DNA from: an uncultured Phascolarctobacterium sp.
GTDB taxonomy: Bacteria; Bacillota; Negativicutes; Acidaminococcales; Acidaminococcaceae
Direction: 5' to 3'
Assembly: GCF_900770955.1 (NCBI RefSeq)
Contig: NZ_CAAGLX010000023.1
Span: forward strand, 1 to 60,785
Length of the DNA stretch: 60,785 bases
Part shown: one piece after another, positions 19,353-27,637 of the stretch
Layout: each line of letters opens with the position of its first letter
How positions within the stretch are numbered: position 1 is the stretch's first letter
The notes under the pieces: model-generated
Database searches by the model: none
Seen by the model: the letters and a program-made list of their open reading frames with translations, nothing else
Told to the model about the DNA's origin: nothing
Position numbers and translations under genes: made by a program

Positions 19353-19390
19353 TTTGTTGTAATTTTATTGCAGCAATGTCTCGCTTTTTT
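19345..19390 (+). terminator. Riboswitch expression-platform terminator
   Basis: AGCGAGAC at 19345 pairs with GTCTCGCT ending at 19385 (inner GTTG/CAGC pairing as well), followed by a T-run. The 5' arm overlaps the aptamer's end, so aptamer folding and termination compete. Confidence 0.8.
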
Positions 19391-19426
19391 GTTTTTAGGG
19401 ACGGCTGCAAATCAAGGAGGAAGAAA

Positions 19427-20353
19427 ATGGAAATAGCTTTACAGTTTGTTTTATTGGCTTTAGGCTTTGTGATGCTCGCAAAAGGTGCGGATTGGTTCGT
19501 GGAGGGCGCGGCAGGCATTGCCATGCGCTTCGGCATTCCGCAGCTGGTAATCGGCCTGACGATTGTGGCAATGGGCACCAGTGCACCGGAGGCAGCGGTA
19601 AGTATCGCTGCTGCAGTTAAGGGTAATGCGGATATTACCATCGGTAATATCGTCGGCAGTAATATTCTTAACATACTTGTTATTTTAGGCCTTGCGGCTT
19701 CTATTGTGCCGATTGCGGTAGCGCGTTCTACCGTACGCATCGAAATCCCCTTCATGATTGGTGTTACCGCACTGCTGTTTTATCAGGGACGCGACGGCAG
19801 CATCAGTTTGGCGGACGGTGGTGTGCTCATGGTAGCCTTTGCCGTATATATGATGTATCTGTACACCATGGCGATGAAGAGCAATGTCGACAGTGATCTG
19901 GAAGAGCCCGGTTTGCCGCTGGGACGCTGCCTGTTGGGTGCAGTTGGCGGTCTGTCGCTGATTATTGCGGGCAGTAATGTTACCGTAGGCGCAGCAACCT
20001 CTATTGCAACCTATGCGGGACTCAGCGAGCGCTTTATCGGCCTGACGATTGTGGCCTTGGGCACCTCGCTGCCGGAGCTGTTCACCTCTGTAGCGGCGGC
20101 ACGCCGCGGTAACGCGGATATTGCCATCGGCAATATCGTCGGCAGCAACATTTTCAATATCCTTTTCGTAGTAGGCTTGTCCTCGCTGATTATCGACATT
20201 CCCTTCGCGTCTGCCTTCAACTTTGATACCTATGTAGCGCTTGGTGCTGCCGTGCTTCTGTGGCTGTGCGTGCTGCGTACACAGAAGCTGCAGCGTTGGG
20301 CAGGTGCGCTGATGCTGGTGTGCTATGCGGCATATCTGGGATATATTTTGTAA
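19427..20353 (+). CDS. Calcium/sodium:cation exchanger (CaCA family, YrbG-like)
   Basis: 308 aa, about ten membrane segments. The two inverted alpha repeats are clear: GTSAPEAAVSIAAAVKGNAD (about 49-68) and GTSLPELFTSVAAARRGNAD (about 213-232), each followed by IGNIVGSNI. These residues line the ion site in CaCA exchangers. The gene lies directly behind a yybP-ykoY riboswitch, so its physiological role is probably Mn2+ (or Mn2+/Ca2+) efflux; this is an inference from regulation. GGAGG lies just before ATG 19427. Longer in-frame starts would run into the terminator. Confidence 0.9.
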   Translation: MEIALQFVLLALGFVMLAKGADWFVEGAAGIAMRFGIPQLVIGLTIVAMGTSAPEAAVSIAAAVKGNADITIGNIVGSNILNILVILGLAASIVPIAVARSTVRIEIPFMIGVTALLFYQGRDGSISLADGGVLMVAFAVYMMYLYTMAMKSNVDSDLEEPGLPLGRCLLGAVGGLSLIIAGSNVTVGAATSIATYAGLSERFIGLTIVALGTSLPELFTSVAAARRGNADIAIGNIVGSNIFNILFVVGLSSLIIDIPFASAFNFDTYVALGAAVLLWLCVLRTQKLQRWAGALMLVCYAAYLGYIL

Positions 20354-20411
20354 GCACAGCTATATAATGTAAAAAAATTAACATTTACCCTTCGCAAGCA
20401 CTAAAAAGCTC

Positions 20412-20440
20412 TTGCCTGCTTGCGGAATTTATGGTAAAAT
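20412..20440 (+). promoter_or_regulatory. Promoter of rpsB-tsf
   Basis: TTGCCT (20412-20417), 17-nt spacer, TAAAAT (20435-20440). Confidence 0.65.
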
Positions 20441-20462
20441 ATTTTGGTGTAAAAATAACACA

Positions 20463-20526
20463 CGCAGGAAAATTCATCTGTTGCTACGTTTTGCCGCGTA
20501 GAGAAGAATTATAACCCATTCCTGCG
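20463..20526 (+). promoter_or_regulatory. Structured rpsB leader
   Basis: The 5' UTR folds as an outer stem CGCAGGAA (20463-20470) with TTCCTGCG (20519-20526) and an inner CTACG/CGTAG hairpin. The outer stem's 3' arm touches a GCGGAGG purine run upstream of the true AGGAGG site. This is compatible with autogenous control by S2, but that is inferred. Confidence 0.45.
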
Positions 20527-20552
20527 GAGGAAAAAACAGGAGGAAACAAAAA

Positions 20553-21290
20553 ATGGCTATTATCTCTATGAAACAATTACTTGAAGCTGGTGTACACTTT
20601 GGTCACCAAACCCGTCGTTGGAACCCTAAAATGGCTCCGTACATCTTCACCGAGCGTAATGGTATCTACATTATCGACCTGCAAAAAACCGTAAAAAAGG
20701 TTGACGAAGCTTACAACTTCATCCGTGAGGTTGCTGCTGCTGGCGAAAACATTCTGTTCGTTGGTACCAAAAAACAAGCTCAAGAAGCTATGAAAGAAGA
20801 AGCTACCCGTTGCAACATGTTCTTCGTTAACGAACGTTGGCTGGGCGGCATGCTGACCAACTTCAAAACCATCCAAACCCGTATTGCTCGTCTGCGCAAA
20901 CTGGAAGCTATGGAAGCTGACGGCACCTTCGACCTGCTGCCGAAGAAAGAAGTTATCGGCCTGAAACATGAAATGGAAAAACTGACCAAATACTTGGGCG
21001 GTATCAAAGATATGAAAAAACTGCCGGGCGCTATGTTCATCGTTGACCCCCGCAAAGAGCACATCGCTGTTCTGGAAGCTCACAAACTGAACATTCCTAT
21101 CGTTGCAACCGTTGACACCAACTGCGATCCGGACGAAATCGATCATGTAATCCCTGCAAACGACGACGCTATCCGCGCTGTAAAACTGCTGACTGCTAAA
21201 ATGGCTGACGCTGTTCTGGAAGGCCGTCAAGGTATGCAAACTGAAGAAGCTGCTGCTGAAGAAGCTCCGGCAACCGAAGAAGCTGAATAA
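20553..21290 (+). CDS. rpsB: 30S ribosomal protein S2
   Basis: 245 aa. The S2 signatures are present: KQLLEAGVHFGHQTRRWNPK near the start and NERWLGGMLTNFKT in the middle. PGAMFIVDPRKEHIAVLEA and the VDTNCDPD motif follow. The C-terminus ends in an acidic Glu/Ala tail. It is the last-assembled small-subunit protein, joining 16S rRNA and S1. An AGGAGG site precedes ATG. It is followed by tsf after 40 nt. Codon use is strongly biased (AAA, GCT, CAA), as expected for a highly expressed gene. Confidence 0.98.
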   Translation: MAIISMKQLLEAGVHFGHQTRRWNPKMAPYIFTERNGIYIIDLQKTVKKVDEAYNFIREVAAAGENILFVGTKKQAQEAMKEEATRCNMFFVNERWLGGMLTNFKTIQTRIARLRKLEAMEADGTFDLLPKKEVIGLKHEMEKLTKYLGGIKDMKKLPGAMFIVDPRKEHIAVLEAHKLNIPIVATVDTNCDPDEIDHVIPANDDAIRAVKLLTAKMADAVLEGRQGMQTEEAAAEEAPATEEAE

Positions 21291-21330
21291 TCCTAACGTT
21301 AATATATTACATTTTGAGGAGGAATAACTG

Positions 21331-22209
21331 ATGGCTCAAATTACTGCTGCATTAGTTAAAGAACTGCGCGAGCGTACTGGCGCTGGCATGATGGACTGCA
21401 AAAAAGCACTGACCGCTGTAGAAGGCGATATGGACAAAGCAATCGACTTCCTGCGTGAAAAAGGTCTGGCTGCTGCTGCTAAAAAAGCTGGCCGCATCGC
21501 TGCTGAAGGCGTTGTTGGCTCTTTCGTAAGCGCTGACGGCAAGATTGGTGCAATCGTAGAAGTTAACTGCGAAACCGACTTTGTTGCTAAAACCGACGGC
21601 TTCAAAGAACTCGTTGAAAAAATTGCTGCTCATATCGTAGCTACCAAACCGGCTGACGTAGAAGCTCTGCTGGCTTCCGAGCTGGACGGCCAAACCGTTG
21701 AAGCTCTGGTAACCGCTAGCGTTGCTAAGATCGGCGAAAAGATTTCCGTTCGTCGTTTCGCTCTGTACGAAGCTCCGGAAGGTGTTGTTGCTGCTTACAT
21801 CCATGGCGGCGGCAAAATCGGCGTTGTTGTTGAATTAAAAGGCGGCAATGCTGAACTGGGTAAAGACGTTGCAATGCATGTTGCTGCTGCTAACCCGAGC
21901 TACCTGGAACGCTCTCAAGTACCGGCTGCTGAGCTGGAGCACGAGAAAGAAGTTCTGTCCGAGCAAGCTAAAAACGAAGGCAAACCGGAAAAAATCATCG
22001 AGAAGATGGTTATGGGCCGTATCAACAAATACTACAAAGAAGTATGCCTGGTTGACCAAGAGTTCGTTAAAGATCCGGACCAAACCGTTGGCAAACTGGT
22101 AAAAGCTGCAGGCGCTGAAGTTCTGGCATTCTCCCGTTTCCAACTGGGCGAAGGCATCGAAAAGAAACAAGAGGACTTCGCTGCAGAGGTTATGTCTCAA
22201 ATTAAATAA
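21331..22209 (+). CDS. tsf: Translation elongation factor Ts
   Basis: 292 aa. It recycles EF-Tu by GDP/GTP exchange. The N-terminal UBA-like domain (LVKELRERTGAGMMDCKKAL) is followed by the core with the TDFVAK motif (about 84-89). The dimerisation region contains AYIHGGGKIGVVVEL. The protein ends LGEGIEKKQEDFAAEVMSQIK, the normal end. The gene sits in the conserved rpsB-tsf pair and has its own GAGGAGG site. A strong terminator follows. Confidence 0.98.
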   Translation: MAQITAALVKELRERTGAGMMDCKKALTAVEGDMDKAIDFLREKGLAAAAKKAGRIAAEGVVGSFVSADGKIGAIVEVNCETDFVAKTDGFKELVEKIAAHIVATKPADVEALLASELDGQTVEALVTASVAKIGEKISVRRFALYEAPEGVVAAYIHGGGKIGVVVELKGGNAELGKDVAMHVAAANPSYLERSQVPAAELEHEKEVLSEQAKNEGKPEKIIEKMVMGRINKYYKEVCLVDQEFVKDPDQTVGKLVKAAGAEVLAFSRFQLGEGIEKKQEDFAAEVMSQIK

Positions 22210-22240
22210 TTCGTTTAGTTTGGACTGCAACTGAACATTT

Positions 22241-22275
22241 AAGGCTATCACAAGCAATTGTGGTAGCCTTTTTTG
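22241..22275 (+). terminator. Terminator after tsf
   Basis: Perfect 13-bp stem AAGGCTATCACAA / TTGTGGTAGCCTT with a GCAA tetraloop and T-run. Confidence 0.93.
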
Positions 22276-22322
22276 CATCGCAAAACTTTTAAAAAGTGTA
22301 AAATAGTATACATTTTTCCTGC

Positions 22323-22351
22323 TTGACTATACTTCTGCAAAAGAATATAAT
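22323..22351 (+). promoter_or_regulatory. Promoter of the MetQ-like gene
   Basis: TTGACT (22323-22328), 17-nt spacer, TATAAT (22346-22351). Confidence 0.8.
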
Positions 22352-22405
22352 AACAAGGTATTTTGTTTTAGCAGTTTATTGAACTGCTGGGGAGGTTAAT
22401 GTATA

Positions 22406-23239
22406 ATGAATAAGTTTTTAAAATACGCCCTTGTAGGCGTACTGACAATGTTTGCTATCGTAGCTGCAGGCTGCGGCGGTTCTAAGGATGACGGCAAGGT
22501 AGATATGAATAAACCCGTTATCGTAGGCGTAAACCCCGGTCCGCATGCTGTAATTATGGATAATGTAAAGAAGATTGCCGAGAAAAAGGGCCTGAAGATT
22601 GAGGTTAAAGAGTTCAGCGATTTCGTAACTCCTAACTCCGCGCTGGCTTCCGGTGAAATCTGGGCTAACTGCTTCCAGCATGAACCGTTCCTGAAGGCAA
22701 CCATGAAGAAGGAGCCTTCCTTCAAGCTGGCTAAAGCCTTCAACACCGCTTTATTCCCGATTAACATCTATTCTAAAAAATTGAAGCCTGGCGACACCAT
22801 TCCTGACGGTGCGAAAATCGGTATTCCTAACGATCCGACCAACGGCGGCCGTGCCATTCTGCTGCTCGCTGCCAACAACCTGATTAAGGTTAAAGACCCG
22901 AAGGATGTTACCACCAGCGTTAAGGATATCACCGAAAATCCGCATCATTTCGAAATTGTTGAGCTGGAGGCTGCAGCAATTCCCCGCAGCCTGGATGACC
23001 TGACCTGCGCAGCAATCAACACTACCTACGCTATCAGCGCCGGCCTGGACCCCGCCAAGGATCCTATCCTGCGTGAAACCAAGGATTCTCTGTACGTAAA
23101 CATCGTTGCCGTACAGGAAAAGGACCTGAACGATCCGCGTCTGAAGATTTTCCAGGAAGCATATCAATCTAAGGAAAATGCAGAATTCATCGAGAAGAAA
23201 TTCCCCGGTTCTGTATACTTAGGCTGGGATAATAAATAA
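22406..23239 (+). CDS. metQ: MetQ/NlpA family substrate-binding lipoprotein
   Basis: 277 aa. A lipoprotein signal ends IVAAGC (Cys23). The mature part has the NlpA/MetQ fold: VIVGVNPGPHAVIMDNVKK, GEIWANCFQHEPFL, KIGIPNDPTNGGRAILLLA and INTTYAISAGLDP. Such proteins feed methionine, or related amino acids, to MetN-MetI. Those subunits are not adjacent here. A terminator after the gene separates it from the M20 peptidase. No SAM riboswitch or S-box is recognisable in its leader. Confidence 0.9.
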   Translation: MNKFLKYALVGVLTMFAIVAAGCGGSKDDGKVDMNKPVIVGVNPGPHAVIMDNVKKIAEKKGLKIEVKEFSDFVTPNSALASGEIWANCFQHEPFLKATMKKEPSFKLAKAFNTALFPINIYSKKLKPGDTIPDGAKIGIPNDPTNGGRAILLLAANNLIKVKDPKDVTTSVKDITENPHHFEIVELEAAAIPRSLDDLTCAAINTTYAISAGLDPAKDPILRETKDSLYVNIVAVQEKDLNDPRLKIFQEAYQSKENAEFIEKKFPGSVYLGWDNK

Positions 23240-23248
23240 TGAGCTCAT

Positions 23249-23293
23249 GGTCAACGTGCAAAACTCCTGCTGGAGCTTTGCCGTTGGCCTTTT
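23249..23293 (+). terminator. Terminator after metQ
   Basis: GGTCAACG...GCAAA with TTTGC...CGTTGGCC, inner CTCC/GGAG, followed by TTTT. Confidence 0.8.
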
Positions 23294-23316
23294 GTCTATG
23301 CAAAGGTGGTAATTTT

Positions 23317-24438
23317 ATGGATATTCAAGCACATATTAATGAGGTATGGCCCAAGCTGCATGCTCTGGCGGAGCCTGCTTTTAAAGAAGTTAGGACTGCA
23401 GCCTTTCTGGCAGATTTTTTGCGTAAGCTTGGTTACGATGTGACAGAAAACGTTGGCAATACTACCGCACTTACCGCTGTGCTCGACAGCGGCAAGCCGG
23501 GACCTACGGTAGCAGTGCGTACCGATATGGACTGCCTGCTGTTTAAAAATGAGGACGGTTCACTGGAGCCTATTCATGCCTGCGGTCATGATGCGCATAT
23601 GACTATCGTTTTGGGCGTAGCCAAGCTGCTGAAAGAGCAGGGCCTTGCCTGCGGCCGGGTGAAGATTCTTTGCCAGCCTGCAGAGGAAATCGGCAGAGGC
23701 GCATTGGCGATGCTGGAGGCAGGAGCGCTGGATGATGTGCAGTACGCTTTAGGCTATCATGTAATGCCGAAGGATATGGCACGCAGCGGTCAGATTATCG
23801 CGCAGATTAACTGGACGGCCTGCACCCTGATGGAGGGTGAAATCCGCGGTTTGGCAGCGCATGGCTCCCAGCCGCATCTGGGCGTGAACGCTATCGATGC
23901 CGGTGCCGCTATAGTCAATGCCATCAACGCTCTGCACAGCAACCCGCTTTTGGGCGGCAGCATTAAGACTACTCGCTTCATGGGCGGCGCAGGCTCACTC
24001 AACGCTATCTGCGACAAGGTAAGCATCGGCTTTGACCTGCGCAGTACGTCGAACGCCGAGATGCTGGAGCTGCGCCGTAAGGTGGAGGATATCGTCGTGA
24101 ATACGGCGAAGGTGTACGGCGCGGAGGCAGATTGTCATATTGTCGGCACCTGCCCGGCGGCAGAGGCGGACCCATCACTGTTGGCGCTGACGCAGGAGGC
24201 AATTTCCGCAGAGCTGGGAGCGGGGGGACTGATTCCCGCTGCCAATATTACGGTAGGCGAGGACTTCAACTTCTTTAAGCAGGAGCGTCCGCAGCTGAAA
24301 ACTGCCAGCCTGGGAATTGGCTGCGACCTGGAGCCGCGTCTACATGACCGTGATATGCACTTTGAGCACAGCGCATTGGCTAATGCCATCAACGTGCTGA
24401 CAAATCTTACGCAGCGTATTTTATGCGTAAAGCCGTAA
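23317..24438 (+). CDS. M20 family metallopeptidase / amidohydrolase
   Basis: 373 aa. It is a di-metal aminoacylase or aminobenzoyl-glutamate-hydrolase-like enzyme. Motifs: VRTDMDCLLF, the metal-binding HACGHDAHM (about 87-95), CQPAEEIGRGALAMLEAG with the catalytic Glu pair, and the dimerisation domain beginning EIRGLAAHGSQPHLGVNAIDA. A late VGEDFNFF supplies the last metal ligand region. The true start is ATG 23317 behind AGGTGG; the longer frame runs through the metQ terminator. The substrate is not known, but N-acyl or peptide-linked amino acids are likely. Confidence 0.88.
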   Translation: MDIQAHINEVWPKLHALAEPAFKEVRTAAFLADFLRKLGYDVTENVGNTTALTAVLDSGKPGPTVAVRTDMDCLLFKNEDGSLEPIHACGHDAHMTIVLGVAKLLKEQGLACGRVKILCQPAEEIGRGALAMLEAGALDDVQYALGYHVMPKDMARSGQIIAQINWTACTLMEGEIRGLAAHGSQPHLGVNAIDAGAAIVNAINALHSNPLLGGSIKTTRFMGGAGSLNAICDKVSIGFDLRSTSNAEMLELRRKVEDIVVNTAKVYGAEADCHIVGTCPAAEADPSLLALTQEAISAELGAGGLIPAANITVGEDFNFFKQERPQLKTASLGIGCDLEPRLHDRDMHFEHSALANAINVLTNLTQRILCVKP

Positions 24439-24464
24439 GCATATCCTGAAAAATAATAAAGCAA

Positions 24465-24506
24465 AAGGCTTCTGCAGCAAGGTGTTACCAAGCTGCGGAA
24501 GCCTTA
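24465..24506. terminator. Bidirectional terminator between M20 peptidase and flavodoxin
   Basis: AAGGCTTCTGCAG (24465-24477) pairs with CTGCGGAAGCCTT (24493-24505). T-rich sequence follows on the + strand, and an A-run precedes it, giving a T-run on the minus strand. It serves both convergent genes. Confidence 0.8.
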
Positions 24507-24533
24507 ATTTTAAGCTGTTTATATTTTTATGCT

Positions 24534-25001
24534 TCATGCTTCGTCGATGGCTGCGGCAATTGCTGCTACAGCCTTGTCTTTGAGGCCGGTTGCTTCTATA
24601 CAGGGCTTAAAGGCTGCGTTTTTACAAACTGCCGTCATAGCCTTTTCGCTGCTGCCCTTGCCGCTGCTGCCGTAGGTGCAGACAGGGATAATTGTTTTAC
24701 CGCTTAAGTCATTTTCCTCCAGGAAGGTAAGGATGATATTGGGGCAGGTGAACCACCAGATAGGGAACATCACCACAATGGTGTCGTAATCCTGCAGGTT
24801 CTGCGGCTTTGCTTTAATTGCCGGGCGGGCGTTCTGCAGATTTTCTATCTTGGCCTGACCTACACAAACTAGGTAGGAAGAGGAATATGTTTTTACCGGC
24901 TCAATGGCAAAAAGATCGGCACCGGTTTGCTTAGCAGTATCCTCAGCTAATTTTTTGGTGATGCCGGTGCGTGTAAAATAGGCGATAAGAGTTTTCTTCA
25001 T
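24534..25001 (-). CDS. Flavodoxin family protein
   Basis: 155 aa. The N-terminal FMN phosphate loop YFTRTGITKKLAED and the FPIWWFTCPNIILTFLEEN segment place it in the flavodoxin-like 'flavodoxin_4' group. It is probably an electron carrier or NAD(P)H-dependent reductase in the cytoplasm. It is on the opposite strand to its neighbours, with its own extended -10 promoter. Its C-terminal half is short and lacks the extra loop of long-chain flavodoxins. The partner is unknown. Confidence 0.85.
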   Translation of the reverse strand: MKKTLIAYFTRTGITKKLAEDTAKQTGADLFAIEPVKTYSSSYLVCVGQAKIENLQNARPAIKAKPQNLQDYDTIVVMFPIWWFTCPNIILTFLEENDLSGKTIIPVCTYGSSGKGSSEKAMTAVCKNAAFKPCIEATGLKDKAVAAIAAAIDEA

Positions 25002-25029
25002 AATAGGAACCTCGCTTTCATATAGTAAT

Positions 25030-25038
25030 ATTATAACA
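25030..25038 (-). promoter_or_regulatory. Extended -10 promoter of the flavodoxin gene
   Basis: On the minus strand TGTTATAAT is present about 35 nt before the ATG. No good -35 is seen. Confidence 0.5.
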
Positions 25039-25084
25039 CAATTTTGGACAAAAGCTGAATTTTCGTTACAGTTTTATTGCTGCC

Positions 25085-25113
25085 TTGTATATTTAGCCAA
25101 TTTCATGTATAAT
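25085..25113 (+). promoter_or_regulatory. Promoter of the lactate racemase gene
   Basis: TTGTAT (25085-25090), 17-nt spacer, TATAAT (25108-25113), about 30 nt before the start. Confidence 0.75.
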
Positions 25114-25143
25114 AGAGTTAGTTTTTCAAATGGAGGGATGTCG

Positions 25144-26442
25144 ATGAAAAAATACTTTCTGCCTATAGGCAAACGACAGGAAGAGGTACTGCTCCCGGAG
25201 GAGCGCGTTATATATGATATTCACGGAAATGAATCCAGCGTCTGCGACGACGTTGTTGCCGCTACTACCGAAGCAATCCGTAACCCGATCGGCACCAAGC
25301 CGCTGCGCGAAATTGTGCATGCAGGCGAAACTGTGGCCATCGTTATCAGTGATATCACCCGTCTGTGCGGTACGTCCGAATTTCTGCCGGTAATTGTTGC
25401 CGAGCTGAACAGTGTGGGCGTTAAGGATGAGGACATCACCGTTATTGTTGCTACCGGTACCCACCGCGGTCATACACATGAAGAGGATATCACCGTATGC
25501 GGTGAGGAGATGGTGCGCCGCCTGAAAATTGTTCAGCATGACTCCCGCAAGAGCGAGGATATGGTGCTGCTTGGCCAAACCTCCTTCGGTAACGATGTTG
25601 CTATCAGCAAATATGTTGCCAATGCCGACAGAGTTATTCTGACCGGTGCTGTAACACTGCATCCCTTTGCCGGCTTCGGCGGCGGACGCAAGGCTGTTAT
25701 GCCGGGCGTAGCAGCGTATGACAGCATTATGAAAAACCATTGCATGACTATGTCCCCGGTAGAAGGCGCAGGCTGTAACAAGGCTTGTGACGCAAGTCTG
25801 CTGGAGGGCAATCCCATTCATCAGGATATGTATGAATCCTGCAAGCTGCTGAATCCCGATTTCCTGGTGAACACCGTCTTTACTCCGGACGGAGAAATCA
25901 GCGAGGTTGTTGCCGGTCACTGGTATGAGGCATGGCAGAAGGGCTGTAAGGATTTGTTGGCAATGGCAGGCGTGCACATCAAGCAGCTTGCTGATGTAGT
26001 ATTTGCTTCCGCAGGCGGTTATCCCAAGGATTTGAACCTGTATCAGGCTACTAAGTGCCATATGAACGCACAGTTTGCGGTTAAGCACGGCGGTATCATG
26101 ATTTTCACTTTGGACTGCCCGGATATTAAGGAGCCTGCTATTTTTACGGACTGCTTCAGCCGTAACGATATGGAGCAGTTTGAAAAGGATATTCGTGCCA
26201 ATTTCACTATCCCGGCTTTTGTTGCCTTTAAAGCACGCTGCATTGTCAACGATGTAACTGCCTATCTGGTAACACGTCCGGAAAACTTCGATTTTGTCCG
26301 CAAGACAGGTCATATTCCCTGCACATCCTTGCAGGAGGCATGGGAGCTGGCTCAGGAAAAGCTTGCAGAGCAGGGCAAAAAGGATTACAATATTACCATT
26401 ATGGGTCATGCGTCTGCTACGCTGCCTATTTTGGATAAATAA
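25144..26442 (+). CDS. larA: LarA-type nickel-dependent lactate racemase family protein
   Basis: 432 aa. LarA interconverts D- and L-lactate (family members use other 2-hydroxyacids) with a nickel-pincer nucleotide covalently bound to a lysine. Seen here: ISDITRLCGT, IVATGTHRGHTHEED, and the cofactor region ILTGAVTLHPFAGFGGGRK with its histidine and lysine. The C-terminal domain contains FASAGGYPKDLNLYQATK. ATG 25144 is preferred, 7 nt from GGAGG; an ATG at 25138 overlaps the site. The LarB, LarC and LarE cofactor genes are not in the window. The LDH-family gene follows by 33 nt and probably shares the transcript. Confidence 0.88.
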   Translation: MKKYFLPIGKRQEEVLLPEERVIYDIHGNESSVCDDVVAATTEAIRNPIGTKPLREIVHAGETVAIVISDITRLCGTSEFLPVIVAELNSVGVKDEDITVIVATGTHRGHTHEEDITVCGEEMVRRLKIVQHDSRKSEDMVLLGQTSFGNDVAISKYVANADRVILTGAVTLHPFAGFGGGRKAVMPGVAAYDSIMKNHCMTMSPVEGAGCNKACDASLLEGNPIHQDMYESCKLLNPDFLVNTVFTPDGEISEVVAGHWYEAWQKGCKDLLAMAGVHIKQLADVVFASAGGYPKDLNLYQATKCHMNAQFAVKHGGIMIFTLDCPDIKEPAIFTDCFSRNDMEQFEKDIRANFTIPAFVAFKARCIVNDVTAYLVTRPENFDFVRKTGHIPCTSLQEAWELAQEKLAEQGKKDYNITIMGHASATLPILDK

Positions 26443-26475
26443 AAAAACAAAGAAAAATTTGGGGGGAATCTAATT

Positions 26476-27438
26476 ATGAAAACAAGAAAAGTTGGTATTA
26501 TCGGTTTAGGTCACGTCGGTGCACATGTTGCTTACAGCCTGGCTATTCAGGGCATTGCTGCTGAGCTGGTGCTGGTGGATCCTAAGGAATCCAAGCTGGC
26601 TGCCGAGGTACAGGATTTGCGCGACGCAATTTTATATTGTCCGCATGATGTAAAAATCAACGGCGGTACCTACGCTGATCTGGGCGATTGCGATGCTATC
26701 GTCAACTGCATCGGTGATATCAATCTGGTTGCCAGCGGTGACCGCTTAGACGAGCTTACCTTTACTGCTGCACAGGTTAAGGGCTATATCCATAAGGTTA
26801 TGGCCAGCGGCTTCAACGGCTTTATCGTTAATATTACCAATCCCTGTGATGTTATTACTAATATCCTTTACCGCGAAAGCGGTCTGCCGAAAGGCCATGT
26901 AATCGGCACCGGTACCGGTCTGGATACCTCCCGTCTGGTATCTGCTTTATCCCTGCAGACCGGCGTTTCTCCGCAATCCATCAGCGCTTACATGATTGGC
27001 GAGCATGGTGCTTCCCAAATGGCTGCCTGGTCCTGCGTAAACTTCAACGGCATTCCCTTAAGCTCCTTGGAGAATGAGGACGCAAAATTTGCTTTTGACA
27101 AACCGGAGCTGCAAAAACGTGCTATCGGCGGCGGCTGGGTAACCTACAGCGGCAAGCACTGCACCGAATACGGTATCTGTTCTACCGCAGCCCGCATGGT
27201 ACGCTGCATTTTCAATGACGAGCAACGCATTATGCCTGCTTCCATGCTGCTTGACGGCGAATACGGTGAAAAGGATGTCTTTGTAGGTGTTCCGGTTCTG
27301 CTGGGCAAAAACGGTGCAGAGCGTGTACTGGAGCTGCCTCTGACTGCTGAGGAGCTGGCAAACTTCCATAAATGCTGCGACGATGTACGCAAGAACATCA
27401 AAACCGCAGAAGGCATCGCTCCTGCCGAATGTAAATAA
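26476..27438 (+). CDS. L-lactate / 2-hydroxyacid dehydrogenase of the LDH/MDH family
   Basis: 320 aa. NAD-binding GLGHVGAHVAYSL is at the N-terminus. Catalytic elements are VNITNPCDV, GTGTGLDTSRL with the active-site Asp and Arg, and the proton-relay histidine in IGEHGASQ (about residue 177). The substrate loop reads NLVASGDRLDELT instead of the usual lactate PQKPGETRLDL or malate equivalents. The enzyme may therefore prefer a branched 2-oxoacid, as in L-2-hydroxyisocaproate dehydrogenases. It lies behind LarA, suggesting coordinated use of 2-hydroxyacid stereoisomers. Confidence 0.85.
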   Translation: MKTRKVGIIGLGHVGAHVAYSLAIQGIAAELVLVDPKESKLAAEVQDLRDAILYCPHDVKINGGTYADLGDCDAIVNCIGDINLVASGDRLDELTFTAAQVKGYIHKVMASGFNGFIVNITNPCDVITNILYRESGLPKGHVIGTGTGLDTSRLVSALSLQTGVSPQSISAYMIGEHGASQMAAWSCVNFNGIPLSSLENEDAKFAFDKPELQKRAIGGGWVTYSGKHCTEYGICSTAARMVRCIFNDEQRIMPASMLLDGEYGEKDVFVGVPVLLGKNGAERVLELPLTAEELANFHKCCDDVRKNIKTAEGIAPAECK

Positions 27439-27460
27439 TTTTTAAAGTATGTCTTGGAAA

Positions 27461-27500
27461 AGGCAGGCCGACAACGCTTCGAGGCGTTGCTTCAGGCCTG
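27461..27500 (+). terminator. Terminator after the larA-ldh pair
   Basis: AGGCAGGCCG...AACGC, TTCG loop, GCGTT...AGGCCTG(C), then TTTTTT. Confidence 0.9.
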
Positions 27501-27558
27501 CTTTTTTGCTGCTTATGCTACAAAGTTAACAAAAAAAGTACCTTAGCAAAGATAATAG

Positions 27559-27587
27559 TTGAAAGTTTTGCCAATGAGTGGTAAAAT
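27559..27587 (+). promoter_or_regulatory. Promoter of the Xaa-Pro peptidase / EF-P genes
   Basis: TTGAAA (27559-27564), 17-nt spacer, TAAAAT (27582-27587). Confidence 0.75.
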
Positions 27588-27637
27588 ATTTAGGTGATTC
27601 ATAGCTGTCACTAGTTTTATGGAAAGAGGGTAATATC

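Noticed and set aside
22276..22405. SAM riboswitch before metQ
   Set aside because: The leader is short and contains only a promoter and ribosome binding site. No S-box core is seen.
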